A stretch of DNA of 64,000 nt, taken from positions 1 to 64,000 of the forward strand of contig NZ_ATVM01000002.1 in NCBI RefSeq assembly GCF_000420725.1, written 5' to 3'. The position numbers and the translations under genes are program-made. The DNA comes from Marinococcus halotolerans DSM 16375. Its GTDB lineage: Bacteria; Bacillota; Bacilli; Bacillales; Marinococcaceae. Each line of letters begins with the position of its first letter. Position 1 is the first letter of the stretch. Shown piece by piece: positions 38,820 to 47,358 of the stretch. A model generated the notes under the pieces. It was not told where the DNA came from. It made no database searches and saw only the letters and a list, made by a program, of their open reading frames with translations.

Positions 38820-39701
38820 TTAAGATTGCTTTGTCAGGCCGAGCGTCTCGCGCGCTTCCTGCGGGGTCATTGGTTCTACGTTCAGCGTCTGCAGCAGCTG
38901 CACGGCTTTATCGACGAGCTGGGCGTTCGTGCCGAGCACGCCTTTTTCAAGGTAAAGATTGTCCTCGAGGCCAACGCGGACGTTGCCGCCAAGAAGAGCC
39001 GCCTGGGCGACCATCGGAATCTGCATGCGGCCGATGCCAAAGGCGGACCAGTTGGCGCCCTCCGGCAGGTGATGTTTCATGTGAAGCATCGTTTCCGCAT
39101 CGGCTTCTGCGCCCCACGGAATGCCGAGGCAGAACTGGTAGAGCGGATCGCCGTCCACAAGGCCTTCGCGGACAAGCTGGTTGGCAAAGCGGACGTGGCC
39201 GGTATCAAAGCACTCCATTTCCGCCTTCACGCCGCTCTGCTGGATCAGTGATGCCTGCTCGCGCAGCCAGCCGGCCGGGCCGAGATACACCTGATCACCG
39301 AAGTTCAGGCTGCCGCAGTCGAGGGTGCATATTTCCGGTAGATATTTTCCAACCGGAAGGTGGCGCTCCTCCGGGGTCTGGATAAAGGTGCCCTCGCCGC
39401 CGGTGGCCGGGTGCTTCTGGTCGGGCACAAAATCGCCGCCACCTCCGGCTGTAAGGTTCAGTACCACGTCGGTATCGCTTTCGCGTACGCGCTCCACGAC
39501 CTCCTGAAAGAGGGCGGGGTCAAAGCTGTATGCGCCTGTTTTTGGATCGCGCACGTGAATGTGGGCGACCGCGGCGCCTGCTTTGGCCGCTTCGATGGCA
39601 TCACGGGCGATAGCTTCCGGCGTGACCGGCACGTGCTGGCTTTTGTCCGTCGTTTCTCCGGCTCCGGTGACGGCGCTTGTAATAATTGTTTTCTGGCCCA
39701 T
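38820..39701 (-). CDS. BKACE-family enzyme, dehydrocarnitine cleavage
   Basis: The 293-residue beta-keto acid cleavage enzyme has the HIHVRD metal site (near residue 47), NLTAGGGG, and ECFDTGHVRFANQL. It condenses dehydrocarnitine with acetyl-CoA, giving betainyl-CoA and acetoacetate, in the pathway deduced from its neighbours. The 3-keto-5-aminohexanoate cleavage activity of other BKACE members is the alternative. Its start abuts the regulator's stop. Confidence 0.87.
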   Translation of the reverse strand: MGQKTIITSAVTGAGETTDKSQHVPVTPEAIARDAIEAAKAGAAVAHIHVRDPKTGAYSFDPALFQEVVERVRESDTDVVLNLTAGGGGDFVPDQKHPATGGEGTFIQTPEERHLPVGKYLPEICTLDCGSLNFGDQVYLGPAGWLREQASLIQQSGVKAEMECFDTGHVRFANQLVREGLVDGDPLYQFCLGIPWGAEADAETMLHMKHHLPEGANWSAFGIGRMQIPMVAQAALLGGNVRVGLEDNLYLEKGVLGTNAQLVDKAVQLLQTLNVEPMTPQEARETLGLTKQS

Positions 39702-40276
39702 TATTTATCCTCTCCTTTATCGTTTCTCTCTATTGGTACAGCGTCGAAAATATCTCCGCTTTCGAAAAATTCAACGAGGCGGCTGATCCAGTTGTAATAC
39801 GCGACCCATTCATCGAGCTCTTTGCGGAGCTCGGTAATTTTCTGGTCCACTTCTGGTGAACCGTCGCTTGCAGCAGCGATCTCGTCGATTTCGCGCTGCA
39901 GCTTGTTGGCAAACTGGCGGTTTTTGCTGATCACTTCCCGCCAGTTTGTCGTAAACAGGGACACAAACGTCTGCACATAATCGTTTTCCACATTGTAATG
40001 CTCCTTGCGGCTGCCTTTCACATGCTCTTTTTCGGCGATGTTTAACGAAATCATCTGACGCATCACCTGGCTCATCCGGGTCTTGCTCATTCCGGTCGCT
40101 TCGGCTAGGTCATCGAGCGTCATCGGCTCGCGGTTCATGTAAATAATGCCGAGCAGCCGCCCGATCGTCGACGACACGCCAAACGTATTCATATTGTCGG
40201 AAATGCGGTCGGCAATCTGCCGTTCGGTTTCATTCAATTGTTCAAGCAGCTGGTTTTTATCCCCTGAGGCACTCAT
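39701..40276 (-). CDS. GbsR/MarR-family transcriptional regulator
   Basis: The 191-residue winged-HTH protein has the GbsR pattern: GRLLGIIYMNREPMTLDDLA, then GMSKTRMSQVMRQM as recognition helix, and a long helical C-terminal part including VAYYNWISRLVEFFESGDIF. GbsR proteins sense glycine betaine or its precursors and repress osmoprotectant genes. It is first in the carnitine operon and divergent from the BCCT transporter, so it probably controls both. The ATG has AAAGGGGGAG upstream. Confidence 0.85.
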   Translation of the reverse strand: MSASGDKNQLLEQLNETERQIADRISDNMNTFGVSSTIGRLLGIIYMNREPMTLDDLAEATGMSKTRMSQVMRQMISLNIAEKEHVKGSRKEHYNVENDYVQTFVSLFTTNWREVISKNRQFANKLQREIDEIAAASDGSPEVDQKITELRKELDEWVAYYNWISRLVEFFESGDIFDAVPIERNDKGEDK

Positions 40277-40412
40277 GGCGCTCCCCCTTTATCAAGCTTT
40301 CTCTGTTTTCCACGCGTCTAACTGTATCACGTTTCAAAAAAAAGGCAAAAACGCAGGTCAGGGTCACTGACAGCGAAAAAGGAAGGAAATATAAGATAAT
40401 GAATCATAAACT

Positions 40413-40434
40413 CTGTGCAATAAAAATTGCATAG
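40413..40434. promoter_or_regulatory. Palindrome between the regulator and the BCCT gene
   Basis: TGCAATAAAAATTGCA (40416-40431) is a perfect 16-base palindrome, extended by CT/AG outside one mismatch. It lies in the 273-bp divergent region, 137 bp upstream of the BCCT start and 137 bp upstream of the regulator start. It is a candidate operator for the GbsR-type protein. Confidence 0.45.
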
Positions 40435-40549
40435 ATTTTACGACGTTTTTTGCGGGCTTATGCGTTTTTCCTTTTCAACAGGCTTTCTCTATAATGAAGG
40501 ACGTTGTGAACGACTGCAGGGGAAAGACTATGGAGGAGGTACATACATA

Positions 40550-42031
40550 ATGAGAAAAATGACGACGGTTTTAAAAGTGTCGATCGTTCTTATCCTATTG
40601 TTCTTAGCATTCGGCGTGTTTTTTACTGCGCAGCTTGAAGCAGCAATGACTGCTGCTCAGGCGTTTGTATTTGTGCATTTTGGCTGGTATTTTCAGGTTT
40701 TAGTGACGCTTTTGTTAATTTTCGCCGTCTATCTGGGATTTAGTAAATACGGAAAGGTAAGGCTCGGAAAGCCGGATGAAAAGCCGGAGTTTAACCGGCT
40801 CACCTGGTTTACGATGCTGTTTTCTGCCGGGATCGGGATCGGCCTCTTGTTTTACGGCGTGTCCGAGCCGATCGGACACTTTTCGAGCCCGCCAAACGGC
40901 GAGGGCGGCGCGGAAAGTGATGCGATCCGCGGCGTTTCCTCGACATGGCTTCACTGGGGGCTGCATGCCTGGGCGATTTATGCGCTGGTGGCGCTGGCGC
41001 TCGCCCTGCAGCAATTCCGCTACCAGGCGCCGGGGCTGATGAGTACAACACTCCGGCCGGTGCTCGGAAAATATGCGTACGGCCCGGTCGCAACCGTTGT
41101 CGATATTATTGCCGTATTCGCTACATTATTCGGGGTCGCTGCCTCGCTCGGACTCGGGTCCCAGCAGATTAACGCCGGCCTGCAGTTTATTTTCGGCGTG
41201 CCGTACAATCTCGGTGTGCAGTTCATTATCATGACGATTGTGACGATTATCTTCGTGACGTCAGCAAGCACGGGGATTCAGCGCGGCATTAAATATTTAA
41301 GTAATATCAATTTGAGCCTGACCGGCATTCTGTTGTTGTTTATGCTGATCGCTGGACCGACGCTCTTTTTAATTAACATGTTTGCTTCCGGTCTGTCGGA
41401 TTACGTACAGAACTTCCTCGGATGGGGACTGCGCATGGATCCAATCGATGAGCAGGAAGCATCGTGGACGCAGAACTGGACCGTCTTTTACTGGGCCTGG
41501 TGGATATCCTGGACGCCGTTTGTCGGGATGTTTGTTGCCCGGATTTCGAGAGGACGGACGATTCGTGAATTTATGGCCGGGGTGCTGCTCGTACCTTCGA
41601 TCGTTTCATTCTTCTGGTTCAGCACGCTCGGCGGAAGCGCGATTTTCCTCGAGCTGTTCGAAGGACGCGAGGTGTCCTCACAGTCGCTGGAAACGGCGCT
41701 GTTTTATGTGCTGGAAACGTATCCGCTCGGAGGCATTATGTCCGTGTTTGCCATCATCGTGGTGACGATCTTTTTCGTGACTACCGCGGACTCTGCGACA
41801 TTTGTGCTCGGGATGCAGACGACCGGGGGCAGCCTGAACCCGCCGGTGTCGATTAAAATTATGTGGGGCGTTTTCTTTGTCTCCGTCACCGCAATCCTAC
41901 TGGTGGTCGGCGGGCTGAGTGCCTTTCAGACCGCCATCGTGGTCAGCGCACTGCCGCTCTCAGTCATTGTCATTTTAATGTGTGTAGGCATTGTCAAGAC
42001 CTTAAATCTCGATCAAAAACGCGGAAAATAA
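40550..42031 (+). CDS. BCCT-family betaine/carnitine/choline transporter
   Basis: The 493-residue protein has 12 transmembrane helices and the BCCT signature W-T-V-F-Y-W-A-W-W-I-S-W (near residue 305). GIGLLFYGVSEPIGHF and the glycine-rich ASLGLGSQQINAG core are also present. It imports quaternary ammonium compounds with Na+ or H+. Given the divergent carnitine genes, carnitine is the likely substrate, although betaine cannot be excluded. The ATG at 40550 has GGAGGAGG 11 bases upstream; the open frame extends earlier without a site. Confidence 0.9.
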   Translation: MRKMTTVLKVSIVLILLFLAFGVFFTAQLEAAMTAAQAFVFVHFGWYFQVLVTLLLIFAVYLGFSKYGKVRLGKPDEKPEFNRLTWFTMLFSAGIGIGLLFYGVSEPIGHFSSPPNGEGGAESDAIRGVSSTWLHWGLHAWAIYALVALALALQQFRYQAPGLMSTTLRPVLGKYAYGPVATVVDIIAVFATLFGVAASLGLGSQQINAGLQFIFGVPYNLGVQFIIMTIVTIIFVTSASTGIQRGIKYLSNINLSLTGILLLFMLIAGPTLFLINMFASGLSDYVQNFLGWGLRMDPIDEQEASWTQNWTVFYWAWWISWTPFVGMFVARISRGRTIREFMAGVLLVPSIVSFFWFSTLGGSAIFLELFEGREVSSQSLETALFYVLETYPLGGIMSVFAIIVVTIFFVTTADSATFVLGMQTTGGSLNPPVSIKIMWGVFFVSVTAILLVVGGLSAFQTAIVVSALPLSVIVILMCVGIVKTLNLDQKRGK

Positions 42032-42037
42032 GGGCGG

Positions 42038-42069
42038 GCAGGAACGCAGGCTGCGTTCCTGCTCTTTTT
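42038..42069 (+). terminator. Intrinsic terminator after the BCCT gene
   Basis: GCAGGAACGCA (42038-42048) and TGCGTTCCTGC (42052-42062) form a perfect 11-bp stem followed by T6. Confidence 0.88.
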
Positions 42070-42122
42070 TGCGTTATAATATAGTTTTGTCTGAAAAAAT
42101 ATATGTGGGGGGAGAAGAACGT

Positions 42123-42962
42123 ATGAAAAATATAATGTACATTGTTATCGGCACGCTGCTGTTTGCGCTTGCGGTGACACAGCTTGCGATGCCAAACTCC
42201 ATTGCTGAGGGTGGTATTGTCGGGATGTCGCTTTTAATCTATTACGGGCTCGACATCTCGCCGAGTATTTCGACACCGATCATTTTTATTCTGCTGCTCG
42301 GTATTGGAATTCGCTATCTGCCGCGTCATATGGTGTATAAAACAATTTTTAACGTGGCGCTGTTTTCGTTTTTCATCTGGATTTTTGAAGGAGTGTACGC
42401 CCAGCCGATGGAGGATCCGCTGCTTGCGGCGATTTTCGCCGGGGCCATTACCGGGGTCGGATTTGGCTTTATTTATCAGGCCGGAAGCTCTGTCGGAGGC
42501 ACATCCATTATTGCCCGTGCCTTTAATCAGCAGCTGGGCTGGGATTTGACCGGCATGACGCTCGTTCTGGACGCGCTTGTCGTTATTGCGGGGATTTTCA
42601 TCATCGGCCCGGTGTCTACCATGTATACCCTGATTACGCTCTACATCGGCAAGGTCGTCACCGACTTTGTGCTTGGCGGCTTTGACTCGAAAAAAGCGCT
42701 CAACGTGGTGTCTCCCTACTCCGAGCAGATCTCAGAGCGTATTACAAAGGAGCTTGCCTCTAGTGCGACCGTTTTTGACGGGCGCGGGGAGTATATGAAG
42801 GAACAGCGCCGCGTGCTCTATATTGTGATCCACTCGCACCGTCTGCTTCGCCTGAAACGGGTGATTAAAGAAGTGGATCCGAACGCATTTATTGTGGTGC
42901 ATAACGTCAAGGACGTGTCGGGCGGAACATTTTCGATCGGCCACGAGGAAGTGCGTTCGTAA
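42123..42962 (+). CDS. YitT/DUF2179-family membrane protein
   Basis: The 279-residue protein has five to six transmembrane helices, with the YitT repeats (AEGGIVGMSLLIYY, then QAGSSVGGTSIIARAF). A C-terminal soluble DUF2179 domain follows (about 215-279, RRVLYIVIHSHRLLRLKRVIKE). The function is not established. Its stop is one base before the next gene's start. The ATG at 42123 is preceded by GGGGGGAGAAG. Confidence 0.85.
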   Translation: MKNIMYIVIGTLLFALAVTQLAMPNSIAEGGIVGMSLLIYYGLDISPSISTPIIFILLLGIGIRYLPRHMVYKTIFNVALFSFFIWIFEGVYAQPMEDPLLAAIFAGAITGVGFGFIYQAGSSVGGTSIIARAFNQQLGWDLTGMTLVLDALVVIAGIFIIGPVSTMYTLITLYIGKVVTDFVLGGFDSKKALNVVSPYSEQISERITKELASSATVFDGRGEYMKEQRRVLYIVIHSHRLLRLKRVIKEVDPNAFIVVHNVKDVSGGTFSIGHEEVRS

Positions 42963-42963
42963 A

Positions 42964-44508
42964 ATGCGTATGGAAAAGCAGGCGGAAGGACGGATGCGTG
43001 ACGGTACCGTGCTGCTCGCAGACGTGTACCGTTCGGATAGGGCCGGCAGCTGGCCGGCTCTTTTGCTCCGGCTGCCGTACGACAAAACGACCCGTCATTA
43101 CCGGGAAACGTTCGTTGATATCGAACGCCTGACAGCGGCCGGATACGTGGTTGTGATTCAGGACGTGCGCGGCCGGTTTGCCTCCGAGGGGGAGTTTTAT
43201 CCATTTATCTATGAAGCCGCTGACGGCTGCGATTCGGTGGAATGGGCGGCACGCCTCCCGGAGGTGAACGGAAAAGTCGGCATGATCGGCATGTCGTATC
43301 ACGGCTTTACCCAGGTGGCAGCGGCCGCCGGACAGCCGCCGTCGCTGCAGGCAATAGCGCCCATGATGGCCTTTGCGGACGGCTGGAGCACGATGCGGGG
43401 AGGCCGGGGCGTGTTTGAGCTCGGCAAATGGCAGTCGTGGGTCGCCGAGTCCATGCTTCCGGATCACCTGGAGCGGGTGGAAGGACCCGAAGGCCCGGCA
43501 CGTATCAGCGGGTATCTTGAACATCTTCCGTCCTGGCTCGGGAAAGGGGATCCGCTCACGTGGCCTCCGGTCACAGCTGCCGGCCTGCCGGCGTATTATA
43601 AAGACTTTCTGCTTGGAGACGTTTCCGAGGAAACGAGGCAGCAGATGCAGGCCGCCCCGGAGAACATTAAAGTGCCGGCCCTGTTTCTCGCCGGATGGTA
43701 TGATTGCTTTCTGGAGGAAACGATCGATTTATATCAACGAACGTCCGGACCGGCAGAGCTCTGGATCGGGCCGTGGACGCACGAAGACCAGAGCGGCCAG
43801 GCGGGAGACGTCTTTTTTCCGGAGGCGCAGATAGACCGGACCGGGCTGTTTCTGAAATGGTTTGACCGCTGGCTGAAGGGCGAAACAGCGCCGCCCGGGG
43901 ATTCGGTGCACTATTACGTGATGAACGCCGGTGAATGGAGAAGCGGGGCGGACATACCGGAGGGAAGGACCGAGGCGGTGTTTTATCTGCAACCAGACAG
44001 CCTGCTGTCCGGGGAAGCACCGAAGCAGGAGGCACCCGGCCGGAGGGTGCGGCATGACCCGGATCACCCGGTCCCGACGAGCGGTGGAAATATTTTAATG
44101 AGCGGCTTTCGGGCGGGAAGCTTTGACCAGCAGGAAATACAGAAGCGGGGGGACGTGCTGGTGTATACGAGTGCGCCGCTCAGTAAAGACTGGGAAGTGC
44201 TCGGCACCGTACAGGCGCATCTGCGACTGACATTGAGCCGCCCGGGTCTTACAGTCGGACTGCGGGTGAGCGAAGTAACGCCGGACGGGTCGTCGTGGAA
44301 CGTGGTGGATACTGTGCAGGCTGGGGAGCGCACTATCGATATCGGCAGAACCGCATACCGGTTTTTGGCAGGCAGCCGGCTGCGCGTGGAAGTATATTTG
44401 AGCAGTTTTCCACGCGCGGAAAGCAGCCTGGAGCCCGTCTGGGCAGAAATCCACGGGGATTCAAAGCTGCACGTTTCCGCCGGGACGTCTCCTGTTTTCC
44501 AGGATTGA
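42964..44508 (+). CDS. CocE/NonD-family hydrolase (X-Pro dipeptidyl-peptidase S15 type)
   Basis: The 514-residue alpha/beta hydrolase has the catalytic Ser in GMSYHG (near residue 120), QDVRGRFASEGEF, an Asp in LAGWYDCF (near 250) and His in GPWTHE (near 275). The C-terminal jelly-roll (about 325-510) is typical of CocE. Members cleave esters or peptides; the substrate is not predictable. It is translationally close to yitT, separated by one base. The ATG at 42964 or 42970 may be used. Confidence 0.87.
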   Translation: MRMEKQAEGRMRDGTVLLADVYRSDRAGSWPALLLRLPYDKTTRHYRETFVDIERLTAAGYVVVIQDVRGRFASEGEFYPFIYEAADGCDSVEWAARLPEVNGKVGMIGMSYHGFTQVAAAAGQPPSLQAIAPMMAFADGWSTMRGGRGVFELGKWQSWVAESMLPDHLERVEGPEGPARISGYLEHLPSWLGKGDPLTWPPVTAAGLPAYYKDFLLGDVSEETRQQMQAAPENIKVPALFLAGWYDCFLEETIDLYQRTSGPAELWIGPWTHEDQSGQAGDVFFPEAQIDRTGLFLKWFDRWLKGETAPPGDSVHYYVMNAGEWRSGADIPEGRTEAVFYLQPDSLLSGEAPKQEAPGRRVRHDPDHPVPTSGGNILMSGFRAGSFDQQEIQKRGDVLVYTSAPLSKDWEVLGTVQAHLRLTLSRPGLTVGLRVSEVTPDGSSWNVVDTVQAGERTIDIGRTAYRFLAGSRLRVEVYLSSFPRAESSLEPVWAEIHGDSKLHVSAGTSPVFQD

Positions 44509-44530
44509 TGCATACATTTTCCGGTAGATG

Positions 44531-44560
44531 GGAATAGGCGTAATACGCATTCCATATACT
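44531..44560 (+). promoter_or_regulatory. Palindromic operator next to a -10 box upstream of usp
   Basis: GGAATAGGCGTAATACGCATTCC (44531-44553) contains GCGTAATACGC flanked by GGAAT and ATTCC. It directly precedes TATACT (44555-44560), so a protein bound there would cover the -35 region. The regulator is unknown. Confidence 0.35.
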
Positions 44561-44580
44561 TAATAAGGAGGCGTATAAAT

Positions 44581-45030
44581 ATGGAACTATACAAAAACAT
44601 TTTAATCGGCGTACATCCAACGGCAGGCGTGCCAGAGCATGTAGTGGAAAAAGGCTGCGCCTTGGCTGAACTCCATGGCGCGGATCTTCATTTAGCATCC
44701 ATGGTCGAGGAAAAAGGCTACGGGCCGTTTGCCCGCTACGAAGAAGATGTCTTGAAAAAAGCCGAAGAAGAAGCAACCGAGACACTTCACGCCGTGAAGC
44801 AGAAAGCAGAGTCTCAGGGGCACGGGAAGCTCGATGCGAAGCTGATCGTCGAGCACGGAGCGCCGACGCAGACGCTTCTGCAAAAGGTAGTACCGGACTA
44901 TCAGATTGATCTGGTGCTGCTTCCGCAGACGAGCAAAAACAAAATGGACCGTACGCTGATGGGCAGCTTCTCGGAAGCCGTCGTCCGTTCGGCCAGCTGC
45001 GATATATTGATCGTAGACAGCAAGGAATAA
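44581..45030 (+). CDS. Universal stress protein (UspA family)
   Basis: The 149-residue protein has the Usp fold: YKNILIGVHPT opening strand, a central helical part, and the nucleotide motif near the end, ending VVRSASCDILIVDSKE. The classic GxxGxxxxS loop is present as LMGSFSEAVVRSA (G, then SxxV), suggesting ATP or AMP binding. AAGGAGG precedes the ATG. It forms a single-gene unit with its own terminator. Confidence 0.87.
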   Translation: MELYKNILIGVHPTAGVPEHVVEKGCALAELHGADLHLASMVEEKGYGPFARYEEDVLKKAEEEATETLHAVKQKAESQGHGKLDAKLIVEHGAPTQTLLQKVVPDYQIDLVLLPQTSKNKMDRTLMGSFSEAVVRSASCDILIVDSKE

Positions 45031-45042
45031 TAGCAGTATCTG

Positions 45043-45070
45043 CCGGAAGCATCCAGCTTCCGGTTTTTTT
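45043..45070 (+). terminator. Intrinsic terminator after usp
   Basis: CCGGAAGC (45043-45050) and GCTTCCGG (45056-45063) form an 8-bp stem followed by T7. Confidence 0.88.
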
Positions 45071-45188
45071 ATGGGAATAATTCGCATATTACATATTGAT
45101 TTTAAAGGGAAACTAAAGTACTGTGAATATATACCTAATATGCAGCTGGAATACTTGAATATTAATACGACAACGGGCGGTGGGGATC

Positions 45189-46235
45189 ATGACGGAGAGA
45201 CTGATCAAAGACTTGAGGCCGGAAGACGTGTTGGGGGAGGATGTATACAAAGGAAATGCCCTGGCGTTGAAAAAGGGGAAGGTGTTAACAAAGGAATGGA
45301 TTGATAAACTGCACAGATGGGGCATTGAAAAAGTAGAGGTTCATCAAAATGGCAGGACGAGCGAACAAAAACAAGAAGGAAAACAGTTAAGTGAGCAGGA
45401 GTTAAAACGTCTGTTTCTGGAAAACGTGATTGGCCTGGGCAATGAGTATCGTTTTGGCTTTGCGTTGAATGACCAGAGCCGCTATGAATGGCTGGAAAAC
45501 TTATTTTGTTCGATTATGAAGGAACCGAAAGTAAAAGCACTGATGGATAAGCTAGAGGACTGGGATCCGTATACGTACCAGCACTCGTTTGACGTTTTTA
45601 TTTTAGGGGCGCTGCTCGCGTACGAATCCGATTTTCCGAACGTCCGGGAAACAGCGGTCGGCTGTCTGCTTCATGATGTGGGCAAGCTGAAGGTGCCACA
45701 GGAAATACTATGGAAAAATGGTGCTTTAAACGGCCAGGAAATGGGGATCGTTCAGTCCCACACGATCCATGGCTACGAGCTTCTTAAAGAGTTTAAATTT
45801 TCTGAAAGTATAGCGGCGATGGCCCTTGATCATCATGAGCGTTTAAACGGCAGAGGTTATCCACGCGCTCTTGCCAGCGGGGACATCGGGGAGTCCGCCC
45901 GGCTGATTGGCGTGGTAGACATATATTCAGCGCTGTCGCTCGAACGGCCGTACCGAAACGCGGTCTGCTCCCATAAAGCCCTGCGTATTATTGTGAACGA
46001 GGAAAGCGTAGATATGAAATACGTGAAGCTGTTGTGCGAGACGCTGGAAATTTTCCCAACAGGGGCCAGAGTGGAGCTGTCAGATGACCGCATTGCAACG
46101 ATCGTTAAAATTGACGATAAACTGCCGACGTTTCCGTTACTCAAAGAAGAGCATTCGTCGAAGGTATTTTACGTGCCGATGAACCGCAGACTTCGCATCA
46201 GGCGCATGCTGGTCAGAGAACAAACGGAGAAGTAG
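45189..46235 (+). CDS. HD-GYP domain phosphodiesterase
   Basis: The 348-residue protein has an N-terminal region typical of bacterial HD-GYP proteins (about 1-60, LRPEDVLGEDVYKG...GKVLTKEWIDKL). The HD-GYP domain follows, with HDVGK (near residue 160), HTIHGYELL, HHERLNGRGYP and VVDIYSALSLERPYR. All metal and substrate motifs are present, so it should degrade cyclic di-GMP. It is the third such enzyme gene in the window. The ATG at 45189 is preferred over a GTG three codons earlier, although the binding site is imperfect. Confidence 0.9.
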   Translation: MTERLIKDLRPEDVLGEDVYKGNALALKKGKVLTKEWIDKLHRWGIEKVEVHQNGRTSEQKQEGKQLSEQELKRLFLENVIGLGNEYRFGFALNDQSRYEWLENLFCSIMKEPKVKALMDKLEDWDPYTYQHSFDVFILGALLAYESDFPNVRETAVGCLLHDVGKLKVPQEILWKNGALNGQEMGIVQSHTIHGYELLKEFKFSESIAAMALDHHERLNGRGYPRALASGDIGESARLIGVVDIYSALSLERPYRNAVCSHKALRIIVNEESVDMKYVKLLCETLEIFPTGARVELSDDRIATIVKIDDKLPTFPLLKEEHSSKVFYVPMNRRLRIRRMLVREQTEK

Positions 46236-46267
46236 CTGATTCTTTTTATTAGGATCAGCTTTTTTTA
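46234..46267 (+). terminator. Intrinsic terminator after the HD-GYP gene
   Basis: AGCTGAT (46234-46240) pairs with ATCAGCT (46254-46260) and is followed by T7. Confidence 0.8.
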
Positions 46268-46312
46268 TGCTGAAACAGCCCGGGTTTTGCAGACAGGAAA
46301 GGAACAAACCGC

Positions 46313-46999
46313 TTATTTGCTGACAGGCGGGTTAAATTTCCGCTGGTAGTGGCAGGAGAAGCCGATGATGAGCGGCAGAAGCAAAAAGGTCGGAAGTATC
46401 CAGATGAACAAGGACACGTCTTCCATGTTCAACAGCTGCGGCGCCCCGAACACCGTGAAGGCCGTAATCGTAGCAATGGAACAGCCAATCATGCTCCCTA
46501 AATGCTCATAAATCCAGTGCATGCGCTCGGCTGGGGGACGGAGCCAGTAATACAGCTGGAGGCTGCCAAGAACGACGCCGATGAGGGGGAAGTAGGTAAT
46601 AAGAGCAATGCCCTGCACGAAGCCGTATAAGCAGGCGGCCAGTCCGGAGACGAGAAGAAGGAAGGAAATGCCGATGTCGACAGGGTGGCGGTGGACGGTC
46701 TTGCGTTTTTTGAAACGAAGGACCCGCATGCCGTGCCAGGCGGTGGCAATGCTCAGCACAGCGATAAATAAGAGGAAATAGGAAAAGGCGTCTTCGCCGG
46801 GCGTGCGGCCGGCAGAGATAAACAAGCGGTAAAAGGAAAGATGAAAGGCGGTAAAAGCGACGGTCATCATAGCAAAAACGAACACCCAGCCGGCACGTCT
46901 GTGCGCACGTCCTCCTTTTTTCGTCACTAACGGTATCCAAAACACGCCAAGAGCGAGAAAGCCTGCAGTTATATGAACAATCAGACTGCCAGTAAACAT
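46313..46999 (-). CDS. Hypothetical membrane protein, DUF2306-like
   Basis: The 228-residue protein has six to seven transmembrane helices. It opens with FTGSLIVHITAGFLALGVFWI, followed by TKKGGRAHRRAGWVFVFAMM, and later has MHWIYEHLGSMIGCSIATITAF. The His residues in the first and last helices (HITAG, EHLG) are conserved in such heme-like or DUF2306 proteins. The function is unknown. The ATG at 46999 with AAGGGGTG upstream is chosen because the longer frame, starting at 47155, adds 52 unrelated residues. Confidence 0.7.
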   Translation of the reverse strand: MFTGSLIVHITAGFLALGVFWIPLVTKKGGRAHRRAGWVFVFAMMTVAFTAFHLSFYRLFISAGRTPGEDAFSYFLLFIAVLSIATAWHGMRVLRFKKRKTVHRHPVDIGISFLLLVSGLAACLYGFVQGIALITYFPLIGVVLGSLQLYYWLRPPAERMHWIYEHLGSMIGCSIATITAFTVFGAPQLLNMEDVSLFIWILPTFLLLPLIIGFSCHYQRKFNPPVSK

Positions 47000-47358
47000 G
47001 CCGAAGCACCCCTTCGGTTTAGTTTGAGAATCCCTGGGCCGTTTACTTACTACTTTCGTGAAAAAAAGCAAATTTCCTGTAACAGGAACAAAAAAGCTTT
47101 TGTAATAGAAGAAAAACGAAATCCTGTTCCTGCTGGTATAAATAAGAGTTACCAAGCAGCTGTAAGTCCCCAGTCATGGGGCGGTGGCTGAAAATAAGAA
47201 AAAACAGAGGAATTGTTACGCTAATTTATCAATCATTAGTAATAATTACATAGAAATTACAATGTAATTACAATTAACTAATAAGCTTGAAGTCCCCCAT
47301 GACGGTTCGTTATAGTTCTTGCTGTGAGAGAAATTCAAACAGTTGGGGGTATTCATAT
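47000..47358. other. 359-bp gene-free stretch upstream of the 3D-domain gene
   Basis: No gene is supported. It contains a CAGC...GCTG-closed hairpin with an inner CCCC...GGGG stem at about 47157-47190. Close to the downstream gene is an AT-rich tract with ATTACAATGTAATTACAATTA (about 47256-47276). A promoter probably lies in the AT-rich part, but no clear -35/-10 pair was fixed. Confidence 0.4.

Noticed and set aside
47157-47200. Hairpin with CCCC/GGGG stem as a cyclic di-AMP or cyclic di-GMP riboswitch for the cell-wall gene.
   Set aside because: It does not show the conserved motifs I know for those aptamers and sits about 160 nt from the start without a clear link.
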